Shown: in pieces, positions 39,001-48,143 of the stretch
Numbering within the stretch: position 1 is the first letter of the stretch
Layout: each line of letters opens with the position of its first letter
The notes under the pieces: generated by a model
Databases searched by the model: none
What the model saw: only the letters and a program-made list of their open reading frames with translations
Told to the model about the DNA's origin: nothing
Program-made: the position numbers and the translations under genes
Source: Anaspis maculata
Taxonomy: Eukaryota; Arthropoda; Insecta; Coleoptera; Scraptiidae
DNA length: 64,000 nt
Reading direction: 5' to 3'
NCBI GenBank assembly: GCA_949128115.1
Contig: OX421961.1
Coordinates: 103,090,363-103,154,362 of the forward strand

Positions 39001-41793
39001 TGAAAGAAGAATTGCGGAAAGTAAGTAGTGTGTGCAATGTACATCTTTGGATGTTGATTCGTCTAGAATTTTCCTTTCATCTTCACCTACGAAATCCTCG
39101 ATAACCTGACGAAGATAAGTCATAAATAAACTTGGCTACAACTTCACTGCCCGCTAATGAAAGTGGGTCACCAGAAAAATTAACAAGAGCTAACTAATTT
39201 CAAAGACATTTACTTCCGATTCTGAAAATCCTTCAACTGTTCGATTCCTCCAACAATGTTTAAGCTGACAAACGTTGATACAGAGTGACCACGTAAGTAG
39301 AACACACAGGCTAAACTTTGACAAAAATTCGTGCATTGATAAATCACCATGGATAGGGATCATTCAGTAGTCATGTCAAAAAGTCTTGGAAGACTTGAAA
39401 ATTGTTGGAACATGTGGGAATTCAGCAGTTGAGAATTTATAAGTCTAACCCTGGGTTCCACAAAAAAGATAATTCGAGATCAGTTGATTCGCGATTTTTG
39501 TTCGTCAATTTGTAGCTTACTGATTAATGGAAATGCTGGTTTATCTGTCACTAATGGAAAGATGATGGGTCTAGTACAGATTTCAGGCATTTTTTGTGGT
39601 TAATCACCTAGCATTTAGTAGAAAAAAGTTCAGTTAATCTGCAATCAGCCTTGATCGCTGATCATCTCTTTTGTGGAACTGACGGTGAGTCGTAAAGTTA
39701 CAAGCTCTCTATAATGGTAAATTTTTCTGATGACCCACTTCAATAATTAAGAGGCAGTATATTAGAATAAGAAAAAAATTAATAAGAAATCTTTTACAGG
39801 CTGTAACGGACAACCAAATCCTGATCGTCATTGGAGAAACCGGTTCAGGGAAGACGACCCAAATTACGCAGTACTTGGCCGAAAGTGGGTTCACTTCGCG
39901 CGGGAAAATAGGCTGCACGCAGCCGCGTCGTGTGGCCGCCATGTCGGTGGCCAAAAGGGTTGCCGAAGAATTCGGCTGCCGCATGGGTCAAGAAGTCGGT
40001 TACACAATCCGTTTCGAGGACTGCACCAGTCCCGAAACCATCATCAAGTACATGACGGACGGCATGCTTCTTCGAGAATGCTTGATGGATCTCGATTTGA
40101 AATCTTATTCCGTCATCATGTTGGATGAAGCCCACGAGAGGACGATCCACACCGACGTTTTGTTTGGTCTGCTGAAACAAGCCGTGACGAAACGGCCCGA
40201 ACTGAAACTGATCGTGACGTCGGCCACTTTGGACGCCGTCAAATTCTCTCAGTACTTCTTCGAAGCTCCCATCTTTACGATTCCCGGACGAACTTTCCCG
40301 GTCGAGGTTTTGTACACAAAAGAACCCGAAACGGATTACTTGGATGCGAGTTTGATAACGGTCATGCAGATTCATCTGCGCGAACCTCCAGGCGACATTT
40401 TGCTGTTTTTGACAGGTCAGGAGGAAATTGATACTGCTTGCGAGATCCTGTACGAACGAATGAAATCGTTGGGACCGGACGTGCCCGATCTGATAATTTT
40501 GCCGGTCTATTCGGCGTTGCCGTCTGAAATGCAGACGAGGATTTTCGAACCGGCACCACCCGGTAGCAGAAAAGTGGTTATCGCGACGAATATTGCCGAA
40601 ACTTCGCTTACAATCGATGGGATTTTCTACGTAGTCGACCCGGGATTCGTCAAACAAAAAGTTTACAACTCGAAGACTGGCATGGATTCATTGGTGGTGA
40701 CGCCCATATCCCAAGCGCAAGCCAAGCAAAGGGCAGGCAGGGCCGGACGTACGGGTCCTGGTAAATGCTATCGCTTATACACTGAACGTGCATACCGAGA
40801 CGAAATGTTACCGACCCCGGTTCCTGAGATCCAGCGAACAAATTTAGCCACAACAGTGCTGCAATTGAAGACAATGGGCATCAATGACTTGTTACATTTC
40901 GATTTCATGGACGCGCCGCCGGTAGAATCCCTGATCATGGCCTTGGAACAGCTGCATTCGCTCTCTGCTTTGGACGATGAAGGTTTGCTGACCAGATTGG
41001 GACGAAGAATGGCGGAGTTTCCCCTGGAACCGAATCTGTCGAAAATGTTGATCATGTCCGTCGCGCTGCAGTGCTCCGATGAAATCCTGACAATCGTCAG
41101 CATGCTGTCAGTCCAAAATGTGTTCTACCGGCCGAAAGACAAGCAAGCAATCGCCGATCAGAAGAAAGCCAAGTTCAACCAGCCCGAAGGCGACCACTTG
41201 ACGCTCCTCGCAGTCTACAACAGCTGGAAAAACAACAAGTTTTCTAACGCTTGGTGCTATGAAAATTTTGTGCAGATTCGTACCCTGAAGCGCGCGCAAG
41301 ATGTCCGCAAACAGTTGCTGGGCATAATGGACAGGCACAAGCTCGACGTCGTGTCGGCCGGAAACAACACGGTGCGCGTTCAGAAAGCCGTTTGCTCTGG
41401 TTTCTTCAGGAACGCTGCCAAGAAGGATCCGCAGGAAGGTTACAGGACTCTGGTCGACAGCCAAGTTGTCTACATACATCCGTCCAGTGCTCTGTTCAAT
41501 AGACAACCAGAATGGTAAGTCTGCGCTTGATTCGCCCAAAAATTTCTCTGTTAACAATGCTATTTTACAGGGTCATTTATCATGAGCTGGTTCAAACGAC
41601 CAAGGAATACATGCGGGAAGTGACGACGATCGATCCCAAGTGGTTGGTGGAGTTTGCTCCTGCTTTCTTCAAATTTTCCGATCCGACTAAACTCAGCAAG
41701 TTCAAGAAGAATCAAAGACTGGAACCGCTTTATAACAAGTACGAAGAGCCGAACGCGTGGAGGATTTCCAGAGTCAGGCGGAGGCGTAATTAA
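26982..41793 (+). CDS. DHX8: DHX8/Prp22 pre-mRNA-splicing DEAH-box RNA helicase
   Basis: Spliceosomal ATPase that releases mature mRNA after the second step. Exons: 26982-27075, 35865-37063, 37237-37409, 38687-39020, 39800-41514 and 41571-41793; all junctions keep phase and give 1245 aa (human 1220). Domains in order: conserved N-terminal fold ([19 protein letters not shown]), Arg/Ser/Asp-rich low-complexity region about 172-279, S1 RNA-binding domain about 292-363 ([17 protein letters not shown]), then helicase core with GETGSGKT (612-619), DEAH (709-712), SAT (741-743), ETSLTIDG and [12 protein letters not shown], followed by winged-helix/ratchet/OB regions and the C-terminus EPNAWRISR. Every catalytic motif is intact. 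Exon 1 lies 8.8 kb upstream and was identified by homology and by its phase-1 donor. Short introns elsewhere, except intron 3 (1.3 kb) and intron 4 (0.8 kb). Confidence 0.97.
27958..29931. repeat. 2-kb near-continuous palindrome
   Basis: CTAGTAGTCCGGTGGACTAG at 27958 pairs with CTAGTCCACCGGACTATAG ending at 29931. Arms can be traced from both ends (ATGCATTTTATGACTACGGA; CTTCTCAAATGATAGA) almost to the centre near 29040, where CATCAATCATGTATGCG (28912) pairs with CGCATACATGATTGATG (29165). Internal TACAGGGTG ends (28448, 28628 and 28944, with mirrored ends) suggest it was built by successive nested insertions. No coding capacity. Confidence 0.85.
28223..28427. repeat. 205-bp palindrome inserted in one arm only
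   Basis: CATACACTTTCTATTTTCAG at 28223 mirrors the end at 28427; the inner TAAGTGACAAGCTGG mirrors CCAGCTTGTCACTTTA. The right arm of the surrounding 2-kb palindrome lacks it, so it inserted after the large palindrome formed. Confidence 0.8.
29999..30142. repeat. Dispersed repeat copy 2 (partner at 885-1022)
   Basis: Same orientation as the copy next to rotatin exon 14; best conserved from CCAAAATGAATAATTTGG onwards. Confidence 0.55.
31007..31255. repeat. 249-bp palindrome
   Basis: CAGGTGTTCATTTTCACACT at 31015 mirrors the right end (AGTGTGAAAACGAATATCCTG); AGAAAAACGCCGGAACAGGT at 31080 mirrors ACCTGTTCCGGCGTTTTTCT at 31162. It lies between two inverted copies of a GACTTTGTATCTCT-containing sequence (30948 and 31350). 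Confidence 0.85.
31500..31995. repeat. 0.5-kb palindrome
   Basis: GTTACAACGATGTG.CACATG at 31675 mirrors CATGTGACACATCGTTGTAAC at 31820; the outer GATCTAGACATTGTCAGGGCA-type sequence near 31520 mirrors the segment around 31980. Loop about 31720-31800. Confidence 0.75.
32045..33220. repeat. 1.2-kb fold-back enclosing a THAP relic
   Basis: Arms 32045-32300 and 32970-33220 are inverted copies over about 250 bp (CTAGAGGTTATTACACACTA against TAGTGTGTATTAACCTCTAG; ACTCTATTTTCAGTTTGAC against GTCAAACTGAAAATAGAGT). The loop (32300-32965) holds two pieces of the palindromic MITE family also seen at 20244 and a degenerate THAP-type zinc-finger sequence. Confidence 0.85.
32460..32715 (+). pseudogene. 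Degenerate THAP-type zinc-finger relic
   Basis: Reading from the ATG at 32460 gives [18 protein letters not shown] then YFFIRFPK, the start of the THAP (C2CH) DNA-binding fold found in P-element-like transposases and host THAP proteins; many insect THAP proteins have C..G.C.SDSRY here. The frame is broken by stops after about 40 and 67 residues, and the second zinc Cys of the expected CxxxxC pair is Gly. Continuation through the stops gives ..[17 protein letters not shown]. No function expected. Confidence 0.6.
33342..34252. repeat. 0.9-kb fold-back
   Basis: ACCGTCCGTTTTTTATTTCAG at 33340 mirrors the right end near 34252 (AAAATAAAAACGGACGGT). Arms of about 265 bp share CCCAGCCCGTAGC, AAGATCTTTC, TTGACAATTGACA and CACCCTATT. 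Loop 33605-33985 has no feature. Confidence 0.85.
34815..35015 (+). mobile_element. tRNA-derived SINE with target-site duplication
   Basis: The head is tRNA-like: A-box TGGCACAGGTGG near 34826 and B-box GGTTCGATTCC at 34868. It ends in an A-rich tail (35000-35010). Flanking AGTTTTCAGATTGAG (34800-34814) and AGTTTTTAGATTGAG (35016-35030) match 14/15 and look like the target-site duplication. A related SINE is at 58375-58580. Confidence 0.85.
37410..38686 (+). other. DHX8 intron 3 with a fold-back
   Basis: Inverted segments AGTACGTTCAGCTGAACT.TGATTCGAG (about 37890) and its mirror (about 38430-38465) bound a region without host coding potential. A minus-strand open frame at 38330-38028 includes a stretch also present, in the other orientation, at 9340-9450, so it is repeat-derived. 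Confidence 0.6.
39449..39682. mobile_element. MITE with CTGGGTTCCAC termini in DHX8 intron 4
   Basis: CCCTGGGTTCCACAAAAAAG at 39449 is mirrored by CTTTTGTGGAACTGACGG near 39682, and AGATCAG by CTGATCAT. Similar in size and ends to the MITE at 17366-17600. Confidence 0.7.
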
Positions 41794-42191
41794 TTTTTTA
41801 GTGACTAATTTGTATGTATTTATCTGTACATAAAGATTTTAATGTTAGAAATACAGAATACGAAGTTTTGTTCTACTTTTGATTCCTTTTTATTGGCAAG
41901 CACAGCAGTTTGAGCTTATGAAGTTACCATTTAAAGATGGTCATCTAACCTTTTGATATCAGCCGTTCAAAAATATGACTGAGAATGGGTCAAGTGAGTT
42001 GAGAATGAAAAACTCAAGAAGAAAATCAAAGTTAATTTCACACGCTCCACGTCCAGGGAAATATGAGAAAACTGGAAAAATATTATCATTCTGATTGACC
42101 GAAATGCTGCTGCTAAAGAATAGAGAAATGGAGAATGAAGGATACTTGTGATAATCATAACTTTGGATTGGTGCAAATGATTTAATGCTGT

Positions 42192-42560
42192 TTAGACTGC
42201 TTGATGGTCCAATCTTTCAGCTCTCAAGAGTCTACTTATCTTGCGAAAGATGACAGCTTCACATAAGTTTTCACAAGGTGTTGAATAATAAACTACTGCA
42301 AAATTTCTAGAGTAGAAATACAACATGCTCCCGTTTGATGAGGCATGAAGACAGTCCTCAAATCTCGAAAACAAATCTGAAACTGCTTTTCTAACAATGA
42401 TGTGATAACTTCCATCTTCGTTCACTGATTTCCAAAAGCTGTAGCTTAACAAAAAGAACTTGAGATAATAATCGACTCTAGACAAACATTCAAAATACAG
42501 GGTTGCGTTGGGAGTGACCCAAATCTGAATTACTCCCGGAATCTGGTTTGGGAGAAGAAC
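42192..42560 (-). other. Possible unassigned exon or gene remnant
   Basis: The minus strand is open for about 123 codons from an acceptor-like TTTTTTTAG at 42561, starting VLLPNQIPGVIQIWV and ending LLRAERLDHQAV at the stop at 42192; ATTAAA follows 6 nt later. Composition is protein-like (aromatic-rich, no low complexity). Just upstream another minus-strand stretch (about 42650-42586) reads EVTDSIYLYKEEYYEVFKID, separated by only about 25 nt that begin GTAAG and end TTTTAG. I do not recognise the family. It sits between the 3' end of DHX8 and the receptor. It may be a small gene, a gene remnant, or chance. Confidence 0.35.
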
Positions 42561-43316
42561 TAAAAAAAGATCAACTTGTCTTACAAAGAACCATCAATTT
42601 TGAACACTTCATAGTATTCTTCCTTGTATAAGTAGATACTGTCAGTCACTTCACGGATACCCGCCCAAGAGAGAAGTTACTGACTTACATAAAAAGGCCC
42701 TTATTAAATGGATAGGTACCTAACTACCTAATAATCCTAAATAATATAAAGTGTACAGATTTTTTTTTATTTAAAATAAAAAAATAAATTGCATACAGTA
42801 TAAACCAAATGAATTGTCCTATCCATAATCGAAGATTCTATCCAATACAGCGGAAATTATCCATTTCATATTGTAACAAAATAGCAAAATAACTACAAGA
42901 AGGTAGCTAAATTAGGTAGGTACACAGAAAGGAACGCCAAAATAAATCATTCTGTGCCTCCCGACAAGACAAAGCCTTCAAAATGATTTCAAGCAACGAA
43001 AATTACAGGGATAGGTAGGCAAATGCAGTAGTGTGGTTTATTCCATATGCAGTGAGAGAATCGTACCCTTTTCGTTACTGGAACGAATCGTTATTTCTTG
43101 AGAAATTTCCTCGCGCCTAATTAGATAGGACCGACCATGCGCATCTTCTATTCACATTGAAAATCGACTAAAAATTCATCCATCCCCACAGCAAATTGCC
43201 GGTTTAAATCCACATGTGTGTTGCCGAACGACCACCCCATAATTTAAAACGACCTCTAAAGCAGGCCAACACTCATATAATTACCCGCACTCTCATACCC
43301 ACTGCTTATGACACCT

Positions 43317-43325
43317 TATAAAAGG
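43317..43325 (+). promoter_or_regulatory. TATA box of the odorant receptor
   Basis: TATAAAAGG lies 39 nt upstream of the receptor ATG. A start site 25-30 nt downstream would fall at GCCAGTTT (about 43346), leaving a 5' UTR of only about 10 nt. Confidence 0.6.
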
Positions 43326-43355
43326 AAACGGAGCGCACTTTTGCCAGTTTAAAAA

Positions 43356-46300
43356 ATGTTCGAAACAGATGAATACGCCAAAGACCATTTCGTGGTCAAT
43401 CGCTGGATTTTGCGATGTGCCGGCCTGTGGCGGCCCGACACCCAATCAAATTTCGTCCAGATTCCTTACAAAATCTACGCAACGTTCGTCTTCTTGTTCG
43501 TCAACTTGTGGTTCACTACAACCGAATTTGTGAGCTTGTTTTACACGTACAAAAACCTGTACGATTTCATAAAGAACATCAATTTTTTCTTGACGCACTT
43601 GATGGGAGCCGTGAAATGCATTTTCTGGTTCTTCAAAGGGCACGTTTTGTTGCGGCTGATGAAGACGTTGGAAAGCCCGGAGTTCCGTTACGAAAGCTGC
43701 GCCCAGTACGAGTATTATCCGGCTGAAATTTCGAAAAAGTACAAAAAGATCGGGATAAAGTACACCTTGAGTTTTTTGATGTTGGCCCATATGACGCTGT
43801 CTTCGTCTTACGTCCCGCCGCTGATCAATTCGATATCGGCGTTTAAAAACGGCACTAAAGAATACGGCGACAGGCTGCCGTATTACAGCTGGATGCCGTT
43901 CCGCTATAACACACCGGGAACCTATTTGCTGGCTTTGGGGTACCAGGCCGGTCCCATGTTTTCGTATGCTTACAGTATTGTAGGGATGGACAGCTTGTTC
44001 ATGAATATCATGAATTGTATTGCTGCTAATCTTACAATTCTACAAGGGGCGTTCATGACTGTCCAAACGAGAATTTTGCAAAACGGCGACAGTAACGATC
44101 GCGAAGAGCTTTTGGACAAAGAGATGAAGAAAAATTGTCAGCATCTCCAGACCATTTTCAGGTAGTCACTACCGAGTCAGGTACCCATTTCTTAACTTTT
44201 TGTGAAGTAAGATATCTTCAAGAACTAGAATATGGATTCACCTCTTAGTGAAGACATTGTTATATTATTTGAGGGAAACACAAAGTTTTTTTACGTTTAT
44301 GCTTTTCAGCGCATTTTCAAAAAAAGTGTTTTATTGTGGCTGGTTAGTAGGTTTGTCATCTGAATATTTGAGCGTGTTTCAGAAACGCGTAGTAAATGCA
44401 AAAAAAAAACGGTAAAGTGCCCAGAAACTTTGTGTTTCAGTGTTTCCCTCAAATATGAGCTAGGTATGTATCTTTAAAGTATCTCCAGTATCATCCCTGT
44501 AGTCAGGAGGCTGAACCACACATTTTTGACGACTGCTCCAAAAAATGTCACGTTCACAATTATTCTTTTTAGCGTTTGTAAAGATTTGGAAAGTGTCCAT
44601 AAATACTTGACTCTTGCTCAAGCTACAGCAACGCTGTTTATTCTTTGTACGTGCTTGTATTTAGTTTCGACGGTAGGTATGTTTCATCAAGCGTCATTAT
44701 ACCATCAAACATGAAAGTACCTACCTATAAAAGTGGAAATGGCAGTGTGAGGGAGTCAGTTGTTGCCGACAGTGTTGTGTGGAAGCAAGTCATAGCTCAG
44801 GGCTCGATACCAAGTTGGGGGCGCAAAGTTTGAGACGGCGTAACTCGCAACCGCACTTGCGGCGGTCTCAGCCCCAACTTGGTATCGAGCCGTTAGTCTG
44901 TTCCATTCCACTTTCGACCTATCCAAATACTCCCATTTAATCTGTCTCACACTGGATTTCAAGAAAGAAAATCAGGCTTATGATTACAGGATTTCTGTTT
45001 TGGTCAATCAGAGCTGATAGACCAATATAAATGCTCTATTTCTTGTAATAAAGTTGGGGACTGCGAGATGAACAATCCATTTTTTTTTACAGTTTTTGGG
45101 GGTTTGTCTTTTGAACAGATTGCGGTGTAGTGGTCACCGCGTCTGACTGCTTGCCAAAAGTCGTGAGTTCGATCCCCACCGGGGGCGGTCAGATTTTCGT
45201 CTCGAAAACAAGCTCCATGATTTAGCTGGAATGCTTGCTGTGTGGTCTTATAGCACGTAAAATGTGAACGATGGTGCCGACCCCATACAATGTTGGTGAT
45301 CGTTAAAAAGCCCCACCCTGTGCTGGAACACGCAAGGGTTCATTTCCGACATAGTGGAGGAAAGCATTCACTGGCGTCGGTTTAAGGCCTCGTTGCAGAA
45401 ATAGACCGACATCAAATAAACGAAAGAAGGGTTTGTTTATCTTGGTTACTGCGCTATAATTTGCCAAAAAAAGAAATGCCGTAATCAGAGATCAGCTTGG
45501 TTATCTTCTCTGAAACCGGCGATCAATATCTTGATCAAATCTGTTGTTGAGTTTCGTACTTTTGCTGCGCTCCTTCATCTAGCCTTCTCCTTACACCTCT
45601 CCTCTATCAGACTCACGACACGATATCCACTTTGATCACCGAGGACTTTCTACTTTCATTTTGTATAATCTTGACATGATTGATAATTATCTAACATTTT
45701 TATTTAGACTCCTGCCAACAGTAAGCAGTTCTATGCTGAAATCGTTTACATGATTGCCATGGGATTTCAGCTTTATTTGTACTGTTGGTTTGGCAACGAA
45801 GTTACTCTGAAGGCAACTTACAAGTCGTCGATGTAGCTATCATGGCATCTAATTGATTTTTTTTTTAGGCAAACGAACTTCCAGATTACATTTGGAAATC
45901 CGAATGGATCCCTTGCCACAGAACCTTCAAGCGAAGTATTATAATGACAATGACCAGAATGAAAAAGCCCATCTATATGACTGTTGGGAATTTTGCACCG
46001 CTGACATTGCAAACTTTCATGAATGTGGGTACATGATTCGGCTGTCTCCTCACGTAGTGTCGTAATTGATTGCTGGTATTTTTCGCATGTTCTTTTTCAA
46101 AAATTCTTCATACTAATAACTGGATGATGATGATATATGGCAAACCTAGATCGAAAATAGTGAAAATGATTCATTCATCTTCTTATTCTCATACACATTT
46201 GCCAGATAATGTCGCTAGTTTTTAACGGCATTTAAAATATTCAACTGGTATGGAAAAGTACTTGCAACAGTCGTTGGAGTTTGAATTTCAGCTCACAGAA

Positions 46301-47224
46301 CTCCACCTTTGAGAAACAAAATACTATCTCTGATCCACGAACAGAGAGAGAGAGAATTGGAATATCATATACCTAGTAGCTTTCGAAAGAGACCTGAATG
46401 GTAAATTTGTCGAGGAATACGCCCGTTGGAATTGATTCCGCAACGCGTTATTTCATCAATAGAACTCCATCCTTGACGCCTAATGCGAAAGATAGAGAAA
46501 TAGTAATGGTAATGTTGTCGTGCAAGTGCTCGTACAAAGAGAAAAGAAACAGTGTAAACCTGGCTTATTTCAAGTAGCTGACTTGTAGAAGCAGTCATGC
46601 AGTGTTCACATTATCACTATTTCTGTTGGTGGACCACAGTATTTACATTTTGTTAACAGGCGCAATTTCGTGCTGGCACTAATTTTCGAATGTAGCACGT
46701 TTTCGTTTCAATAGAAAACGAACCTGAACATACCGCCGTTCCCCGGCTAAAATTGTTAGAAATAAATCAAATACAAACCCAACTCGCCTTACGAAGGCGG
46801 GCTCCAGTCATGCCTATTGCGCAAATATTCGTGCCGGCAAGATATTGTGCGAAGTGGATGCAAACTTAGCCCAATTCCATACAACCCTAATTCGTTGCAT
46901 TCTAGATTATCAAGACGTCCTATTCCGCTTTCGCTGTAATAAAAAATACCAGTGACTGAAAAAGTGCCAAGACATGGATACGTAGCTGTGAATAGTATTT
47001 TAGAAACTTCCCATAGTCTCTCCATAGACTTTAGTAGGTACAAGTCTTTGTATTACAGAAGAAAATATATTTATTTACCAAGTTCCATAGACTTTAGTAG
47101 GTACAAGCCTTTGTATTACAGAAGAAAATATATTTATTTACCAAGTTTCAATTGAAAGTTTTCTTCTTATTTCTTTAAGGTTTTCAAGTTACTTGCAAGT
47201 TGCACTGTCTCAGATCAGTTGTAG
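43356..47224 (+). CDS. Insect odorant receptor (7tm_6 family)
   Basis: Seven-transmembrane ligand-gated channel subunit that works with Orco in olfactory neurons. Exons: 43356-44161, 44573-44672, 45708-45812, 45869-46024 and, tentatively, 47180-47224. These join in phase to 403 aa, the usual length. Family signatures: N-terminal ..VNRWILRCAGLWRP, several hydrophobic segments, and the conserved C-terminal part FGNEVTLKANELPDYIWKSEW..., then FKRSIIMTMTRMKKPI and FAPLTLQTFMN. The intron after TLK uses a GC donor (AAG/GCAACT); no GT donor nearby keeps the frame. The last exon has a long pyrimidine tract and AAG acceptor but its peptide (VFKLLASCTVSDQL) only loosely resembles the usual end, so 46024 could be followed by another exon. 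It is not Orco; subfamily unknown. Confidence 0.88.
44802..44891. repeat. Perfect 20-bp-arm hairpin in receptor intron 2
   Basis: GGCTCGATACCAAGTTGGGG is perfectly mirrored at 44872-44891, with a 50-nt loop that itself can pair partly (GAGAC.GC against GC.GTCTC). Probably a small MITE remnant. Confidence 0.75.
45118..45427 (+). mobile_element. tRNA-derived SINE in receptor intron 2
   Basis: Head with A-box-like TGTAGTGGTCACCG (45124) and B-box AGTTCGATCCCC (45168), followed by a tRNA-unrelated body of about 230 bp. GGGTTTGT at 45099 and 45434 may be remains of the target-site duplication. It differs from the SINEs at 34815 and 58375. Confidence 0.75.
46377..46480. repeat. Short dispersed repeat, copy 1 (partner at 49141-49245)
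   Basis: About 104 bp (TAGCTTTC.AA.GAGACC, GGATTGATT.CGCAACGC.TTATTTCA, CT.CTCCTT-like end) is shared in the same orientation with 49141-49245 in TRMT10C intron 3. No coding content. Confidence 0.65.
47022..47147. repeat. 63-bp tandem duplication
   Basis: Two adjacent copies (47022-47084, 47085-47147) differing at about one base (AAGTCTT/AAGCCTT). They lie just upstream of the candidate last receptor exon and look recent. Confidence 0.9.
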
Positions 47225-47699
47225 CAATTCACAACAACGTTCTGCGGGGTCAATTTATGGATGGGGGACCTATCAGTGACAACTACCTATGTTATCCTTG
47301 TGCCTCAGAAAGCACCTACAGCCGTTGGTCCTCCTGGGTTAGCAAGTCACGTCGATAACTACTTAAAACAGGTGATGATTGGGTGCGGTGAAACCATCAA
47401 GTCTCCTCGTAGATAACTTCATACGATATTTTTTCAATTATAGAGCATTTCCACTGACGTCACGAAGCTCCGCTTTGAACAGCTGATCCGGGGCAACGTC
47501 AGTCAGATGTGCGTATCTGTAACGGGGCATGTAGGCTAAGCGATTATGCTAGAAGCCTCGGCGTGATCAGTCCGTAATTTAGGATGCGGCGGGAAGCGGG
47601 TCTTGACTGGTTTGATGATTTACTTGGGCAAGCCCAACAACACACAACATGCACGAAATTCGAGATTTGTTTACGAGGCGTGCGTGTGGGTTTACCTAC

Positions 47700-47916
47700 C
47701 TGATATGGAATGATCAGAATAAATTGAGCTATTTCATAGTTTCTTAGTTGTAAAATCTGCCCGTCGCAAAGCCCTCACTCATAATTCCCTTTGTCTGATC
47801 CCGTTCAATAAAACACGACCACGCTTGTCTCTGACTGACTAGAAACCGAAGAATCGCTTGTTCTTCTGCTTGGAGCTTCTGATGAAACAACCGAAGACTG
47901 CACAATACCCTGTCAT
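47700..47916 (-). pseudogene. Degenerate THAP-type zinc-finger relic
   Basis: From the ATG at 47916 the minus strand reads MTGYCAVFGCFIRSS then NKRFFGF, the N-terminal CxxxxC and hydrophobic core of a THAP domain, then after a TAG the same frame continues GRVLLNGIRQREL-(TGA)-VRALRRADFTTKKL and, past another stop, ..YSDHSISG, which echoes the THAP helix and the second zinc-ligand pair region (CSxHF) with substitutions. Three in-frame stops make it a relic. Source gene or transposon unknown. Confidence 0.6.
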
Positions 47917-48143
47917 GTTGTTCAGTTTTGACAACTGACACGTACAGTTGACATAATGTTGACGTTACTCCGGATCAGCTGTTTTGGGTTATTTGAATTT
48001 TGCAACCAATCGCATTACAGCAAATTGCGCAGAGCCTGTCAATATAAGCAATTCGAAAAACGTATTTGTTTTTAAACCGTCGGGTGGTCAAAGAAAACGA
48101 AAGAAGGTATATGAACCAAATTTAATATTTCAGATTCTATCTA

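Noticed and set aside
39845..40657. 270-codon minus-strand open frame opposite the DHX8 helicase core
   Set aside because: Antisense shadow of a highly conserved coding exon; no homology of its own seen.
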